A DNA stretch of 64,000 nucleotides from Neofusicoccum parvum (taxonomy: Eukaryota; Ascomycota; Dothideomycetes; Botryosphaeriales; Botryosphaeriaceae). How positions within the stretch are numbered: the first letter of the stretch is position 1; each line of letters starts with the position of its first letter. Positions 20,839 through 30,983 of the stretch are shown in pieces. Below the pieces are notes generated by a model, which made no database searches, was not told the DNA's origin, and saw only the letters and a program-made list of their open reading frames with translations. The translations under genes and the position numbers were made by a program. The DNA lies in NCBI GenBank assembly GCA_020912385.1, contig CP087206.1, positions 1,736,001 through 1,800,000 of the forward strand, written 5' to 3'.

Positions 20839-22071
20839 ATGCCCTTCGGAAAACAGCTCGACGGACTGATCTCCAAGGCGAAGGATCAGTACGACAAGTA
20901 CCAGGCCTCGCACCAGGCGCCTGCAGTCCCCCCGCGGCCCAACCAGCAGCAGCAGCAGCAGTACCCGCAGCAGCAGTACTACCCGCCCAATCCGCCCAAT
21001 CCCGCGCCGCACGCTGGTCCCCTCCACGGTTATCATTCTGCCGCCCCGCACTTTTTCCCCGGCTCGCATCCTCCACCGCAACAACAACAAGCGCCGCCCT
21101 ACCAGCAGCAGCAGTACGGACAGCAGCCATACGGCCAGCAGCAGTACGGCCAGCAACCGTACGGCCAGCAGCAGTATGGCCAGCCGCAGTATGGCCAACC
21201 GCCCTACCAGCAACCGCCCTACCAACAGCCACCCTACCAATCCCCTCCGCCCTTCCAGCAAGCCCCGCCGATCCCGCCGCATCCTAGCGCGGCGTCCTTT
21301 TACTACCGTCCAATCTTCTCGCCCAACGAAGCTGTGTCGCTGAATTTTGAGCACAAGCTCGGCGACCACGGCTGGGGCAACAACGAGAAGCAAAACTACA
21401 TCGCCGACCCCAAGAACTCCTTCCACACGCCCTCGAATGCCCTCGTCCTGCGCGCCCTCGTCAACACAAACGCACCGCCGGGCCAGCAATACACCAGCGC
21501 GCGCCTCGCCTCGCACCAGACGCTCGCGCGCGACCGCGGCTCCCTGCAGGTGCGCCTGACAGCGCCCTCAGCGCCCGGCATCTGGCCGGCGTTCTGGCTG
21601 CTGCCGCGCGAGCCGTTCACGTGGCCCGGCGACGGCGAGGTCGACATCTTCGAGGCGTGGAACGGCGCGCGCGTCAACCACGCCTGCCTGCACTGGGGCC
21701 ACTTCAACGGCCCGGACCACGACAAGCACCGCGTCGTCGAGACCCCCATCCCCGAGCTCGACCATCCCGAGGGCCGGTGGTACGGCTTCGCGTGGGACCA
21801 GCCGCCGCATGGGCAGGGTGGACGCATGGTGTGGTATGTGGACGGCAGGCCGGTCATGAAGGCGGATATACCCCAGGGCACGAGGCGGTTGAGCGATTTC
21901 CAGATCATTATCAATATTGCTATGGGCGGGAACGTTAATGGTGGTGTGCTGCCCGCCAATGGCTACTATGATATGGTTATCCATTCTCTCAAGCTGCAGG
22001 ATGAGCCGACTGGCGGTTGGGGCGCGTTTGAGAGGGATTGGGCCACTGCTCCGCAAGGACACACGATGTAG
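20839..22071 (+). CDS. GH16 family glucanase-like protein, 410 aa
   Basis: This is a single exon; the start MPFGKQLDGLISKAKDQYDK is the first ATG and has a good context. Residues 35-150 are a Pro/Gln/Tyr-rich region with many QQYGQQPYGQ-type repeats. The rest is a concanavalin A-like GH16 domain: YYRPIFSPNEAVSLNFEHKLG, then the catalytic motif DGEVDIFEAWN with Glu267, Asp269 and Glu272 (the E-x-D-x-x-E pattern; nucleophile, helper and acid/base), GFAWDQPP, MVWYVDGRPV, and a C-terminal DFQIIINIAMGG strand. GH16 enzymes cleave or transfer beta-1,3(4)-glucans. There is no signal peptide, so either it is cytosolic or exported unconventionally; the N-terminal amphipathic helix may be a membrane or lipid contact. 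The catalytic triad is intact, so activity is plausible. Confidence 0.92.
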   Translation: MPFGKQLDGLISKAKDQYDKYQASHQAPAVPPRPNQQQQQQYPQQQYYPPNPPNPAPHAGPLHGYHSAAPHFFPGSHPPPQQQQAPPYQQQQYGQQPYGQQQYGQQPYGQQQYGQPQYGQPPYQQPPYQQPPYQSPPPFQQAPPIPPHPSAASFYYRPIFSPNEAVSLNFEHKLGDHGWGNNEKQNYIADPKNSFHTPSNALVLRALVNTNAPPGQQYTSARLASHQTLARDRGSLQVRLTAPSAPGIWPAFWLLPREPFTWPGDGEVDIFEAWNGARVNHACLHWGHFNGPDHDKHRVVETPIPELDHPEGRWYGFAWDQPPHGQGGRMVWYVDGRPVMKADIPQGTRRLSDFQIIINIAMGGNVNGGVLPANGYYDMVIHSLKLQDEPTGGWGAFERDWATAPQGHTM

Positions 22072-22534
22072 GAGACGATTTGTACAGTCTAAATCAACCC
22101 GAGACTTTCATCATTTGCCTGTGCCCGACCACTTAATATCCCACAAAGAATTCCGTTTCGATAATTCATTTCATTTCCGTTTTCTAATTGTCGCTAGCTT
22201 CGCTGGTGAATTTGAAGTTGGACCATTTTCTTGATGAGGACATGTATTTTACTCGACAGAATGGAAGATATACCGAGCTCCCTGCTTTCGTATTCTCGGG
22301 CAGACGAGGCAGATTGGGTAGACCCACAATAGCGGGTTGTATGAACCGAAAGCCAATCATGTATTGACAACAGAGTGCAGGTGGCTCAGCCTGATTCCCC
22401 GTCCATTACGATGCGTCGGCTCAGCCTCAGCTTGTGAGCCTTATAAACCACTATTACCCACTCCAATTGCCGTGCTTTGGATGCCTATTCAAGAACCTCT
22501 TCTCATCTTCATCCATTCTTGCCTCCTAGTCGAA
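22072..22534. other. intergenic, HET gene promoter
   Basis: It contains the GH16 gene 3'UTR and the promoter of the HET-domain gene, with TATAAA at 22442-22447. Confidence 0.5.
22442..22447 (+). promoter_or_regulatory. TATAAA box of the HET gene
   Basis: It lies 88 nt before the ATG at 22535 but only 34 nt before the in-frame ATG at 22481. Transcription would probably begin near or after 22481, which favours 22535 as the start. Confidence 0.5.
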
Positions 22535-24442
22535 ATGACATCGCCCAGCATCGATGGGGTTCCAGTGCCTGATCACCCAGGCACATCAGACCTTACGGGG
22601 AACTTAACAACTGCCCATCGGACTCCCAAGCGCCGCTGCAGCCTGAACGAAACATTGCCACATAAACGCCAACATCTCCTTGACCATCATACCGCGCCTT
22701 TTCGTCGCGTCCAGACGGCTACTTGCTTCACTCCCTACAATTACGATCAATTGGGATCTCCAAGAAACATCCGGCTCCTTCGAATCTCTCCTGGAAATGG
22801 CTCTGAGCCGATCTTCTGTACCATCCATCAGATCAGTCTCGAGAACGCACCTCACTATGACGCGCTGTCCTATGCTTGGGGTGATCCCGCCAAGGATGAG
22901 CTCATATACGTCGAGCCACAGAATTGCTCTCTGCCGGTCACGAGAAACTGCTTCCATCTCTTGAGGCGGCTTCGAAACAACACGGTCACCACAAGCGCAA
23001 TTTGGATCGACGCCATATGCATAAATCAGAAGGATATCGAAGAGAAGAACTCCCAAGTGAGACTTATGGGAGATATTTACCGACGGGCTTCCCGAGTTCT
23101 TGTTTATCCAGGAGATTTGTATCAGGAAGACCCCGAGAAGCTGGAAATGCTTCTGAAGCACATCGAGAAGCCAACATACAAGCGTGGGTGGCCTAGGCCC
23201 TCGTGCATAGTAATCCCTATGTACAGATTGCTCAGCCAAGATTGGTTTCACCGGACCTGGGTACTTCAGGAGGTAATTCTAGCCCAAAGTGCATGGGTAA
23301 TCCTCGGGAATTCGACTGCTCGCTGGGAAGAGTTTGTGTCTGCGAGTACGGCATGTTTGGACTGCATCAAATCCAAGTATAACAAAAGCTACGATGCCCC
23401 GGAAGCTTCTATTGTGGGGCTTGCAAGCACTATATCTCAGCGTGATGAGAAACCGAAACTTTGGGACCTTTTCTCCATGACAAGACATCTGGAAGCTACT
23501 GATCCAAGAGACAAAATCTTCGCGCTGCTTAGCATTGTGGGTGACGATCCCAAAGACCTTCCTGCCATCGATTACGATCTATCGGCAGAAGATACATACA
23601 TTTTGGTAGCCCGAGCATCCATTGCCAAAACCCGTACGCTAGATATTCTCCAGGACGGCCAACAACTGTACGGCCGGGATCTTCGACAAAACGTCCTCGT
23701 GACACCTTCATGGGTACCCAATTGGTGGAAATCCCGTACAGACAGTCTCCACCAAATGACCTCCGACGTCAAAATTGTGACAACAAAGGACTTCAACGCG
23801 AATGCAAATATACCCGCTTTCTGGCAAGAAAATGTCGATAAATGCTCCAATGTTTTGACTGTACGTGGAGTCAGGCTTGGTTACGCCAAAAACTCCTGGC
23901 AGGAATTTCGTTTCACAACGTCCGTCAGTTGGCCGTCCGGGAAAGATTTATACGAGCACTGTATGAGGGCACATGCACTAGCGTCAGGTCTCTCTCGGTA
24001 CCCACAGGAGAGTCCTGACGAAATATGCTTCCGCACATTGAATTACCATCTTTCCGACGAAGCTCCAGCTGTCCTGAAATGTCTCAGCAAGGATTTCTGG
24101 GCGGATATCCGAACATGTGCTGCAAAAGAAGGGCGGGTTGAGAGCACCGCCTTGATTGACAAGAATTTCTTTTCAAGGACATATTTTCGATCCCCTGTTC
24201 TGATAGAAGGCGGTTGCTTTGGCTTGGGATCGATGGGAACCTACAAACGATGTCTTGTTTGCTGCTTTGCGGGAGCACGGGTGCCATACCTGCTTCGAGA
24301 GAAACGGCAACCGTCGCAGGAGGGAGGGAAAATGAAAGCTTCCTTTGAGATAGTCGCGGAATGCTACGTTCACGGAGTCATGCAGGGCGAGGCTCTTGAA
24401 GGAAAGAAAATGGAAGATCTGGAGACCTTCGAGCTCATTTGA
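22535..24442 (+). CDS. HET-domain (heterokaryon incompatibility) protein, 635 aa
   Basis: This is an intronless frame. The HET domain (a TIR-like fold acting in non-self recognition and regulated cell death) is evident: RNIRLLRISPG, then HYDALSYAWGD at residues 108-118, AIWIDAICINQKDIEEKNSQ starting at 155, and RRASRVLVYPGD. The downstream block WFHRTWVLQEVILAQ and the later DPRDKIFALLSIVGDD and SWVPNWW are typical of the long HET family. No NACHT, ankyrin or WD repeats are attached. The start at 22535 (MTSPSIDG) is chosen over an in-frame ATG at 22481 because a TATAAA box lies just before the latter. It borders a cluster of interrupted uncharacterised genes, as expected for a variable recognition region. 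Its partner locus is unknown. Confidence 0.93.
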   Translation: MTSPSIDGVPVPDHPGTSDLTGNLTTAHRTPKRRCSLNETLPHKRQHLLDHHTAPFRRVQTATCFTPYNYDQLGSPRNIRLLRISPGNGSEPIFCTIHQISLENAPHYDALSYAWGDPAKDELIYVEPQNCSLPVTRNCFHLLRRLRNNTVTTSAIWIDAICINQKDIEEKNSQVRLMGDIYRRASRVLVYPGDLYQEDPEKLEMLLKHIEKPTYKRGWPRPSCIVIPMYRLLSQDWFHRTWVLQEVILAQSAWVILGNSTARWEEFVSASTACLDCIKSKYNKSYDAPEASIVGLASTISQRDEKPKLWDLFSMTRHLEATDPRDKIFALLSIVGDDPKDLPAIDYDLSAEDTYILVARASIAKTRTLDILQDGQQLYGRDLRQNVLVTPSWVPNWWKSRTDSLHQMTSDVKIVTTKDFNANANIPAFWQENVDKCSNVLTVRGVRLGYAKNSWQEFRFTTSVSWPSGKDLYEHCMRAHALASGLSRYPQESPDEICFRTLNYHLSDEAPAVLKCLSKDFWADIRTCAAKEGRVESTALIDKNFFSRTYFRSPVLIEGGCFGLGSMGTYKRCLVCCFAGARVPYLLREKRQPSQEGGKMKASFEIVAECYVHGVMQGEALEGKKMEDLETFELI

Positions 24443-24730
24443 GAGCGTACATAGTAGCACTTAAACGTTGGTTGCTTCATTATTTACATTCACAAGTCAT
24501 TTCTTGTATGAACGAGCTACGAGCCCCAGTAGATTGCCCAGAGGCTCTCGAAGGCGCCGAGATAACACATAATAGAAATGCTGTTCCAAACTATTTACTG
24601 TCAATGTCAAGCATGCCTCGCTGCAACGTAACCCAAGAAAATCGTGCTCGCGGACATCCACCAACTGGCAACTCCGAAGGCGCCCTGGATGTCTTGCTCG
24701 TACACCGTCCACATGATCCCAAACATCAAG

Positions 24731-26961
24731 CTACCGAGCAAAAAAAATCACGAGCATTACTGCCCATATCCTTCTCCAGTGCCAGTCTTCCTTGAAGTGG
24801 ATGCCCCAGCCAATGACGGGCTCATCCAGCTGACCGGCCAGTCGCCCCTGAAGTTTCTTCGGGATCTGCTTGAGGATCCAGGTCTGCTTCTCATCGATGC
24901 ACTCTGGGTGCTGCAGAAGATGAAGCATCTGATTCGGACCGACCGGAGGGGACGTTCGGGGCGGTATTGGATGGCAGCGGTATTCTGGTGGCGTTGATTC
25001 AACCAAATCCTTTGGCGGGAGGCAAGAGCACGTGCTCCGGTCGCAATCTTTCTCATGTTCGCGGATGTCGACGGACTCTCCGGCCATGATTGTGAACTAT
25101 AGCACTGTCAGGAGCCATCTTCTATGCTTTAAGAGTGTACAACAAGTTATACCCTGACGAAGTAGATGCCTGAGACGGTTCTAAGAGAGAACCGAGACAA
25201 AAATTTCCCTCTCAACCTTTCATAAGCTTGTCTCAGGCGCATGAAAAATATTCGGTCGTACTGCAAGTCATTCACAGTCTCGTGGTGAACTTTTGCACCA
25301 TAAGTATCCGTCCTTGTGCAGATGAGGAGATGAGCTGGGCATGTGTGTTGCGTCTGAGGAGGGGTTCCGGAAGGTAAAACCGTAGCTGCTGGCAGATTGG
25401 TGGTCGGCAAACTGCTTTCGGCCTGATTTCTGCCCGTCTTCTTCCCGAAAGCCAAGGGATTCAGGAAGGATGCCAATGAAGAGAAGCCATAAAATCTTCC
25501 ACTTCTTGCACCACTACTGTGTTGTTGATGTTCTCTGAAACTTTCCCGTGGCCCTGCATGGTGGCCCAGCCTGTCTCGAAGCTCTTGTAGACCCCCCTCT
25601 TTTAGTTCCATATGGTCGTCGTACAACTGCTTACCACAACGCTATGCATATATCAGTAGTGTAATTCCTAAGAAGTTGAGGTTGACTCACGCATTTCCAG
25701 CGTATCCTCTCTTTGGCAGGCTCGAGATGCGGTTCCACAAATCCGACACGAGCAAAGAAATCCCGCAACGTGCCACGTGTGTCTTGAGGCAAAAGAATTG
25801 CGGCATCCAAGGGAATTGTCTGTTCCTCTTGCTCACCAGGCTGGACAGAGTCTAATTGCGTATCGTTATTTTCCGCCATAGTCTTACCTGTTTGCTGTAC
25901 CGCTTTCTCTGAACGCTTGATAAACTTCTCGAGATTGGTCTTCAGGTTCTGGAACGCTACACCATCGGCCAGGAATTCTCGCACAGGCGTGAGGGTCGGC
26001 AAACTGTCTTCCTGTGGGTTTCTTGGCTGCTCTTCCTCAGAGTCAGAACTCTCTGCTCCATCTTGAATAGCTGGCCGAGATTTCTGTCTGTTTGATAAAC
26101 CCTTTGTTGAGTCTTGCATGTCTGCAATCTTTTGTGCCACTTCTCTTGCCTTCCAAGAAACCAATCCCGCTGCAGTATATTCGAGGCTTTCTGCGGCGTC
26201 TTCCTTCAAATCCCTTGAATACTGCTGGAGAAGCCTGCGGAAGTTGCGGGTGAAGCGTTTGACCCCGATGGACGGGCATTCGACTGCGTCCTGGTAAAGA
26301 GCCTGTAAGGCTTTGTCATTGCAAAGAATCTCGACAAGTTCTTGCGTAGCAGAAGCTATCTCTGTATCGCTGTACTGCGTGTTCATAGTGCCCACTGAAG
26401 CCCGCGTTGCCACAGAGAAAAGAGAGCCTGCAGGGAAGGAAGACATAGAACGATCATCGAACAGAGCGTTCTTTGATTGTTCTAACTCAGTTTTGAGTTG
26501 TCCTTCAACCGGTGGCTGTTGGTGCGGTCCATATAGCAGGCCCTCCAAATTTTGATCTTGTCCCAATAACGTCTCTGAGTTCTGAAGAGTATCTTCGGGG
26601 GTAAGTCGTGTGGGAAATTGGTACAAAGGGGTAGAAAAAGCGAACCTTTATCGGTATGTGCCTCGAAAGGATACCGGTACAAGAAACTGCTACTAGAAGT
26701 GACCTCAGCACCCGTCGAAGACGCCTTTTCCGACGTGCGCTGTCCCTCGACGTAGAAACTGTTGCTTCGTTGGGCTGTCCCCTTGTCTAGCACCACATCC
26801 TTTTGTCGACCGGCTTTTTCTGGTGGAGTACCACCATCTATACTAATACCTGAGCATTTTCCGCAGGCGAGAGTGCTGCACATGATGCAACCGGGGTGTA
26901 GCTCATACAACATTGGTCCATAATTGCAGTGGCAACAGTAGTAGGCGTTCGGAACTGGCAT
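24731..26961 (-). CDS. tandem-family protein A, frame broken near C-terminus
   Basis: Exons are 26961-26646, 26592-25691, 25641-25153 and 25096-24731, phases consistent, 690 aa as read. Cys 9, 10, 12, 25, 28, 33 and 36 form a zinc-ribbon-like head (YYCCHCNYGPM, CIMCSTLACGKC). A helical region follows with YSDTEIASATQELVEIL and RFTRNFRRLLQQYSRDL, then RIRWKCRCGKQLYDD and LRTVSGIYFVRFTI. The C-terminal part holds VIGWGIHFKEDWHWRRI and the beginning of a hydrophobic segment. I recall this architecture as widespread and uncharacterised in Pezizomycotina. At 24740-24747 the coding strand has eight T; with seven, the frame would continue to a stop at 24607-24609 and match paralog B closely. So this is a homopolymer error, a recent one-base insertion, or a real truncation. 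Donor GTTCGC of intron 1 is weak. Confidence 0.75.
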
Positions 26962-27465
26962 CGTGTCAAGTTGAGGGATCAAGATTGCTTGAAGGTGAAG
27001 AGAGGTGTACAGAGAGGACTAGGAAAAAGGATTCTCAAAATTCCCCGAGGGCCATGAAGGTTATTAACAAATGTCTGAATCCACGAGGCTGAGGCTACAC
27101 GTGCCGCACTGTAGGCAGCCATGTAGCACAGAGCCCCAGCAAGATCCTATTGGCCATGTCACCAACCAAAAAACCAGTTTTTCATTGCTTTTCTTTCTAC
27201 AATTGGTAGCTCTACGTTTTTTTCGCCACCCCACAATACATGTAAATACAGGTTCATCCACGTGCTTGCACAGCCTAATTCATAGTTTCGGTCATTCAAG
27301 TAGCTATGTCTTGGCGCACTGTCTAGATCTCATCAACTATGATATATGTTTTCTGCACATGTGATTCTTTGGCTCAATACCACTATCTTTCATCCAAAAT
27401 TATAAAATCTTTAGCCACGCTATCCGAAAACTATGAAAAGCAAGATCGTCATGCGCATACTCGCA
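26962..27465. other. intergenic between tandem copies
   Basis: This AT-richer spacer separates the start of copy A from the ancestral 3' end of copy B. No gene or clear motif was recognised. Confidence 0.5.
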
Positions 27466-29455
27466 TCACACATGCCGCGTAGCTACATATCCCAAAAACA
27501 CTGTCGCTGTCGACGCCAGATACGCCGCCACCCCAAACGCGCCTTGCACATCATTCTTCCCCAACGTCCACGCCACTCCAAAAACCAAGCTTCCCAGCAC
27601 ATACACCCCCAGCACCCATCCAATCCTATCCCAGTTCCAGCCCTCCTTGAAATGTATGCCCCACCCCGGAGCTGGCCCGTCTGACCGCCGCTCCAGTTGT
27701 CCGCGCAACTTCTTCGGAAACTGTTCTAGAATCTAGGTTTGCGAGTAATCTTCCAGGCATTCTGGGTGATATAAGAGGTGCATGAGAAGTCCGGAGCCAA
27801 GAGGTGGGCAAAGACCGGGAGGTATGGGCGTGCAGCGGTATTCAGCGCCAGGGGCGGGCTCAACGCGGTCAGGAGGGGGGAGGCAGTTGCAGCTTTGGTT
27901 AGGAATGCAGTCGAGCTCGTGTTTGCGGACATCGACGGATTTGCCGAAGATCAGGTTGAACTGGAGAATGGCGTTAGCCGAAAGGTATTTTCTCAGGGAG
28001 AAGGATCCAGGAGCCGCTATACTTTGACCAGATTGAGGCTCTCAGGGGCGCGGAGGGACATTAACGAATACAACCTGCCTCGGTGGCGCATATACTCGTC
28101 TTGTAGAAATTTAAATAGTTGTCGGTCATTCGTCAACCCACAAATCTCTTCTTGATACAGACTCGTATCAAGCTTGCCATTCTTCATGCAGAATAGAAGA
28201 CGCAAAATGTTTTGCTGCTTTTTGGATGCTACACCAGAAGCACCAGTTCCAACAGAGGTTGTGTTGTGTAAGGGGATGCAAGGGCTGGATGATCCCTTGC
28301 GTCCAGCCCCAAACATATTTGCCAGCCCACCCATTACGGCCGAAAAGAGATTGCGGCTCGCAGAGGGAGAAGTATTATGGTTTTGGCCGTTTCTTCCAGA
28401 AACGATTTTTGGTGCTGAAAAGGAAGCAAGGTGCGAGCAGAGCTCTTTCAAAGCTCCCGGTCTCAGTTCGACGTAATCGTCGAACAGCTCCTTCCCGCAT
28501 CGCTGATTTGCTGTTAGCATAGTAGCCAAAGTTGAACCCAACAACTTACACAGAACCATCTGACCCGTTCTTTTCCGGGTTGGTAAGGCCTTTCTGTTAC
28601 TCCAAGTTTAACCAGTAAGCTTCTGGCGACCATGAACCCTCGCTTCATCCACATTCCCCCTATCTGTGGAGGCGTGCTTTGCACCGGCTCTTCTGCAGCA
28701 GCCAAGTGCTGTTGATTCTGCGGCTGAGGCCTGACAAATATTTCGAAGTCGGTTATCAGGTTTTCAAATGCGGCACCGTTCAGTAGGAAGTCCTTTACGG
28801 GCGCTAGCGTCTCAAGACTTTCCTCCTGGATTGCCGTTTGGTCTTCTTCGTCAGAATCTTCCTCCTCAAAAGTTGGGTTTCCATAAGATTTCCATATTGA
28901 TACGGTGTGTCCGATATCTGACTGGTCGTTTGCTTCAATATCTTTCCTGGTAACATACTTCTCTTTGATCAGGTCGGCCACGGCCCGGGCCTTCCACCGG
29001 ATCAGCCTTGCTGCAAGAAATTGAAGACTCTCGCCTGCTTCTTCCTCAAGCTCACTCGAGTATTTCTTGAGAAGCCTGCGGAAATTTCGGCTGAATCTAC
29101 CCGCGCCTATGGCGTCGCTGTGAATGGCTTCCTGAATAAGTGGCTGCAAGAACTCGTTCTCGCAGAACATGCCCACAAGTTGGTGGGTTGCCGAGACGAT
29201 ATCGGCTTCGGAGTATTGTGTACTTGCAGTGATGGCAGATTCCCCCGCTGCAATGGAGAAGATTGAAGGTGCCGGGGAAGAGACATTAGACTCGTCAGCA
29301 TTCATGAAAATTGGATTGAAGAAGCTGTCGGTTTGTTCGCTCGTAGTAAATCGATTGACGAACTTTTGGCTAGCTTCGTGTGAGGCTTTGACAAGCTTAT
29401 TCCTATTGAAGTCGTCTTGTGGGCCTCTGACGTCTAATAGAGCCGCATTCAGCAT
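27466..29455 (-). pseudogene. tandem-family copy B, in-frame stop near C-terminus
   Basis: Exons are 29455-28550, 28502-28023 and 27960 onward (donors GTAAGT and GTATAG). It parallels copy A throughout: QYSEADIVSATHQLVGMF, RFSRNFRRLLKKYSSEL, RVRWFCRCGKELFDDYVEL, NCLPPPDRVEPAP, HLLYHPECLEDYSQT. A TAG at 27733-27735 then stands where copy A has Trp (QTWILKQIPKK). Beyond it the same frame stays open and conserved (LEQFPKKLRGQL, APGWGIHFKEGWNWDRIGW, a membrane segment, QGAFGVAAYL) to a natural TGA at 27466. As read the product is 537 aa and lacks the C-terminal membrane part. It lacks the Cys-rich head of copy A. An upstream ATG at 29464 opens a 5-codon frame overlapping the start codon. It may instead be spliced to the C2H2-like gene just upstream. 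Confidence 0.7.
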
Positions 29456-29544
29456 CTCGGGCCCATTGCCACGGCTTTGTCAGCGAGAGGGAACTATTTT
29501 TTTATCGTTTCTGTAAGACTTAGAGATGGGGAAAGGGTGAAAAT

Positions 29545-30073
29545 TTACAGTTGTTCCGCAGTGTACTCCATATATTCCGATAGTGGAACATCATCATGGT
29601 CTGATACAGATTGACGATTAGCTGGACTTTTTTAATTAAAAGCTAGTGTGATCTGGACTTACGGGGAGATGGGATGTGAGAATCGTTAGGAAATTGTATC
29701 TTGTACATGTTTTCCCATTCTTCCTCCTGCGATAATCCTCTGAGGCGCCTGTACCGCAGCTGGTATTCCTTTTCTTTTCCGAATGTCCTGATATCAAGAT
29801 CTCTAGGCGGCTCGCAAGTATGTGGGCTTGCGAGTTGTATATGTGGCGCTAGTAAATCTTGCGATCCAAACTGCGAAGAACAACTCAGGCAATCATAATA
29901 CCTAAAGTGACATTTAAAGAGATGAGATCTGATATATTCAGTAAATGAATACTCGGTAAAGGTGAAAACAACCCGTACTTCAGATGTTTGATTGATGCGA
30001 AATAATGAAGACACGTCTGTGAAATAGGCATCACTCGCGGAAACTTCGCTCTATATGGGCATCGCAGCGTCAT
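29545..30073 (-). CDS. C2H2-like fungal protein, 5' end uncertain
   Basis: Exons are 30073-29979, 29928-29663 and 29600-29545 (donors GTACGG and GTAAGT); the phases fit. The product carries the layout of a common fungal C2H2-type family: LRCPYRAKF ... CLHYF, SIKHLKSHLFKCHF, YYDCLSCSSQF, a Cys/His pair in LASPHTC, then LRGLSQEEEWENMYKIQFP and IPSP. The first ATG in frame is at 30073, but homologous proteins usually have a longer N-terminus, and the frame stays open to about 30175 without an ATG, so an upstream exon may exist or the gene is truncated. The end is also uncertain: GTAAAT spans the stop region (EQL then TAA), and an AAG acceptor near 29477 would join it in phase to the tandem copy B only 89 nt downstream. 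No function beyond possible zinc and nucleic-acid binding is inferred. Confidence 0.6.
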
Positions 30074-30464
30074 TGGTTTGCGTATGGTCTGAGAAGATGT
30101 CTTGGGAAGCCTTCTATGCGGCTTTGCTGGTTCTGATTGAGTGAAAGTAGGTAAAGATGTTTCGCACGTCAAAGGCTACCGCCGAGTCATTGGACTTTAA
30201 TACCTTCAACTTTGAGTACGCAAGGCTGTGTTCAAGAACGCCCTGCCGCAGCCTTTTGTTTTGCTCTATGGTGAGACCAGAAATCAGCCTTGGAGACTTT
30301 TGTTAGATTCTTCAGTTGATTGGCTGACCTCAATCCGATGAGACGGGCTATCTCGATGCCGAACTGCGTCGTCTGCAGCTCTTCGTTGTCCGCCGCACAT
30401 TGGCCGCCGAGTCTCGTACACATGCAGGCGAAACCGCTAGCATAAATGATGTTTCACAGCATCG

Positions 30465-30552
30465 AACATAAGCCGGGTGAGATGGGCCTGTAGCGGTATT
30501 CGGCGATGGGAAGGAGTGGGGCCGACGCGGTCGGGAGGCTGGAGGTAAATGA
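30465..30552 (-). pseudogene. relic of a third tandem-family copy
   Basis: The minus strand reads LQPPDRVGPTPS and, after a one-base frame change, IAEYRYRPISPGLCSML before a TGA. This lines up with copy B (LPPPDRV ... GAEYRCTPIPPGLCPPL) and, in part, copy A (PPEYRCHPIPP). About 90 bp of an internal exon is recognisable; flanking parts are lost. Confidence 0.55.
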
Positions 30553-30983
30553 TGTACCCTTGATACCCTCTCTTTTTTCTCCATCTCCTTTGGTCTAGAA
30601 AACATTCATTCCAGCCCCAATGCCATTTTATGTACATGCAGGTTATACCAAGCATACGCTCGCGAAGCATTTTTGTGAAGCGAAATAGAATCCAAGAGTT
30701 CCGTGATTGTCTGCCGCATGCTTTACTTCGGCGTCACTACTATTTCTTGTCGTAGTCATCGAAAGGCTGGTTCGCTTTCGTCATCTTACCCTTATAATTA
30801 TCCTCTAGATATTCGATTTCCCTCGTCTTCATGTGCGCCGCTAGTGCGATGGAATCATCATATTTCTCATTTGAGGGCAGGTCATCGATGTTGATGCCGA
30901 GAGGGGACCGTCAATACAAGCATTCACTCGTTGAGCGGAAAGGACTCATTCAAAAATTCCTCCGGACGTAAGAACGCAGTAAG

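Noticed and set aside
30232..30423. 63-aa minus-strand frame downstream of the third-copy relic
   Set aside because: It has an ATG but no recognisable similarity; it may be part of the decayed copy, but I cannot show it.
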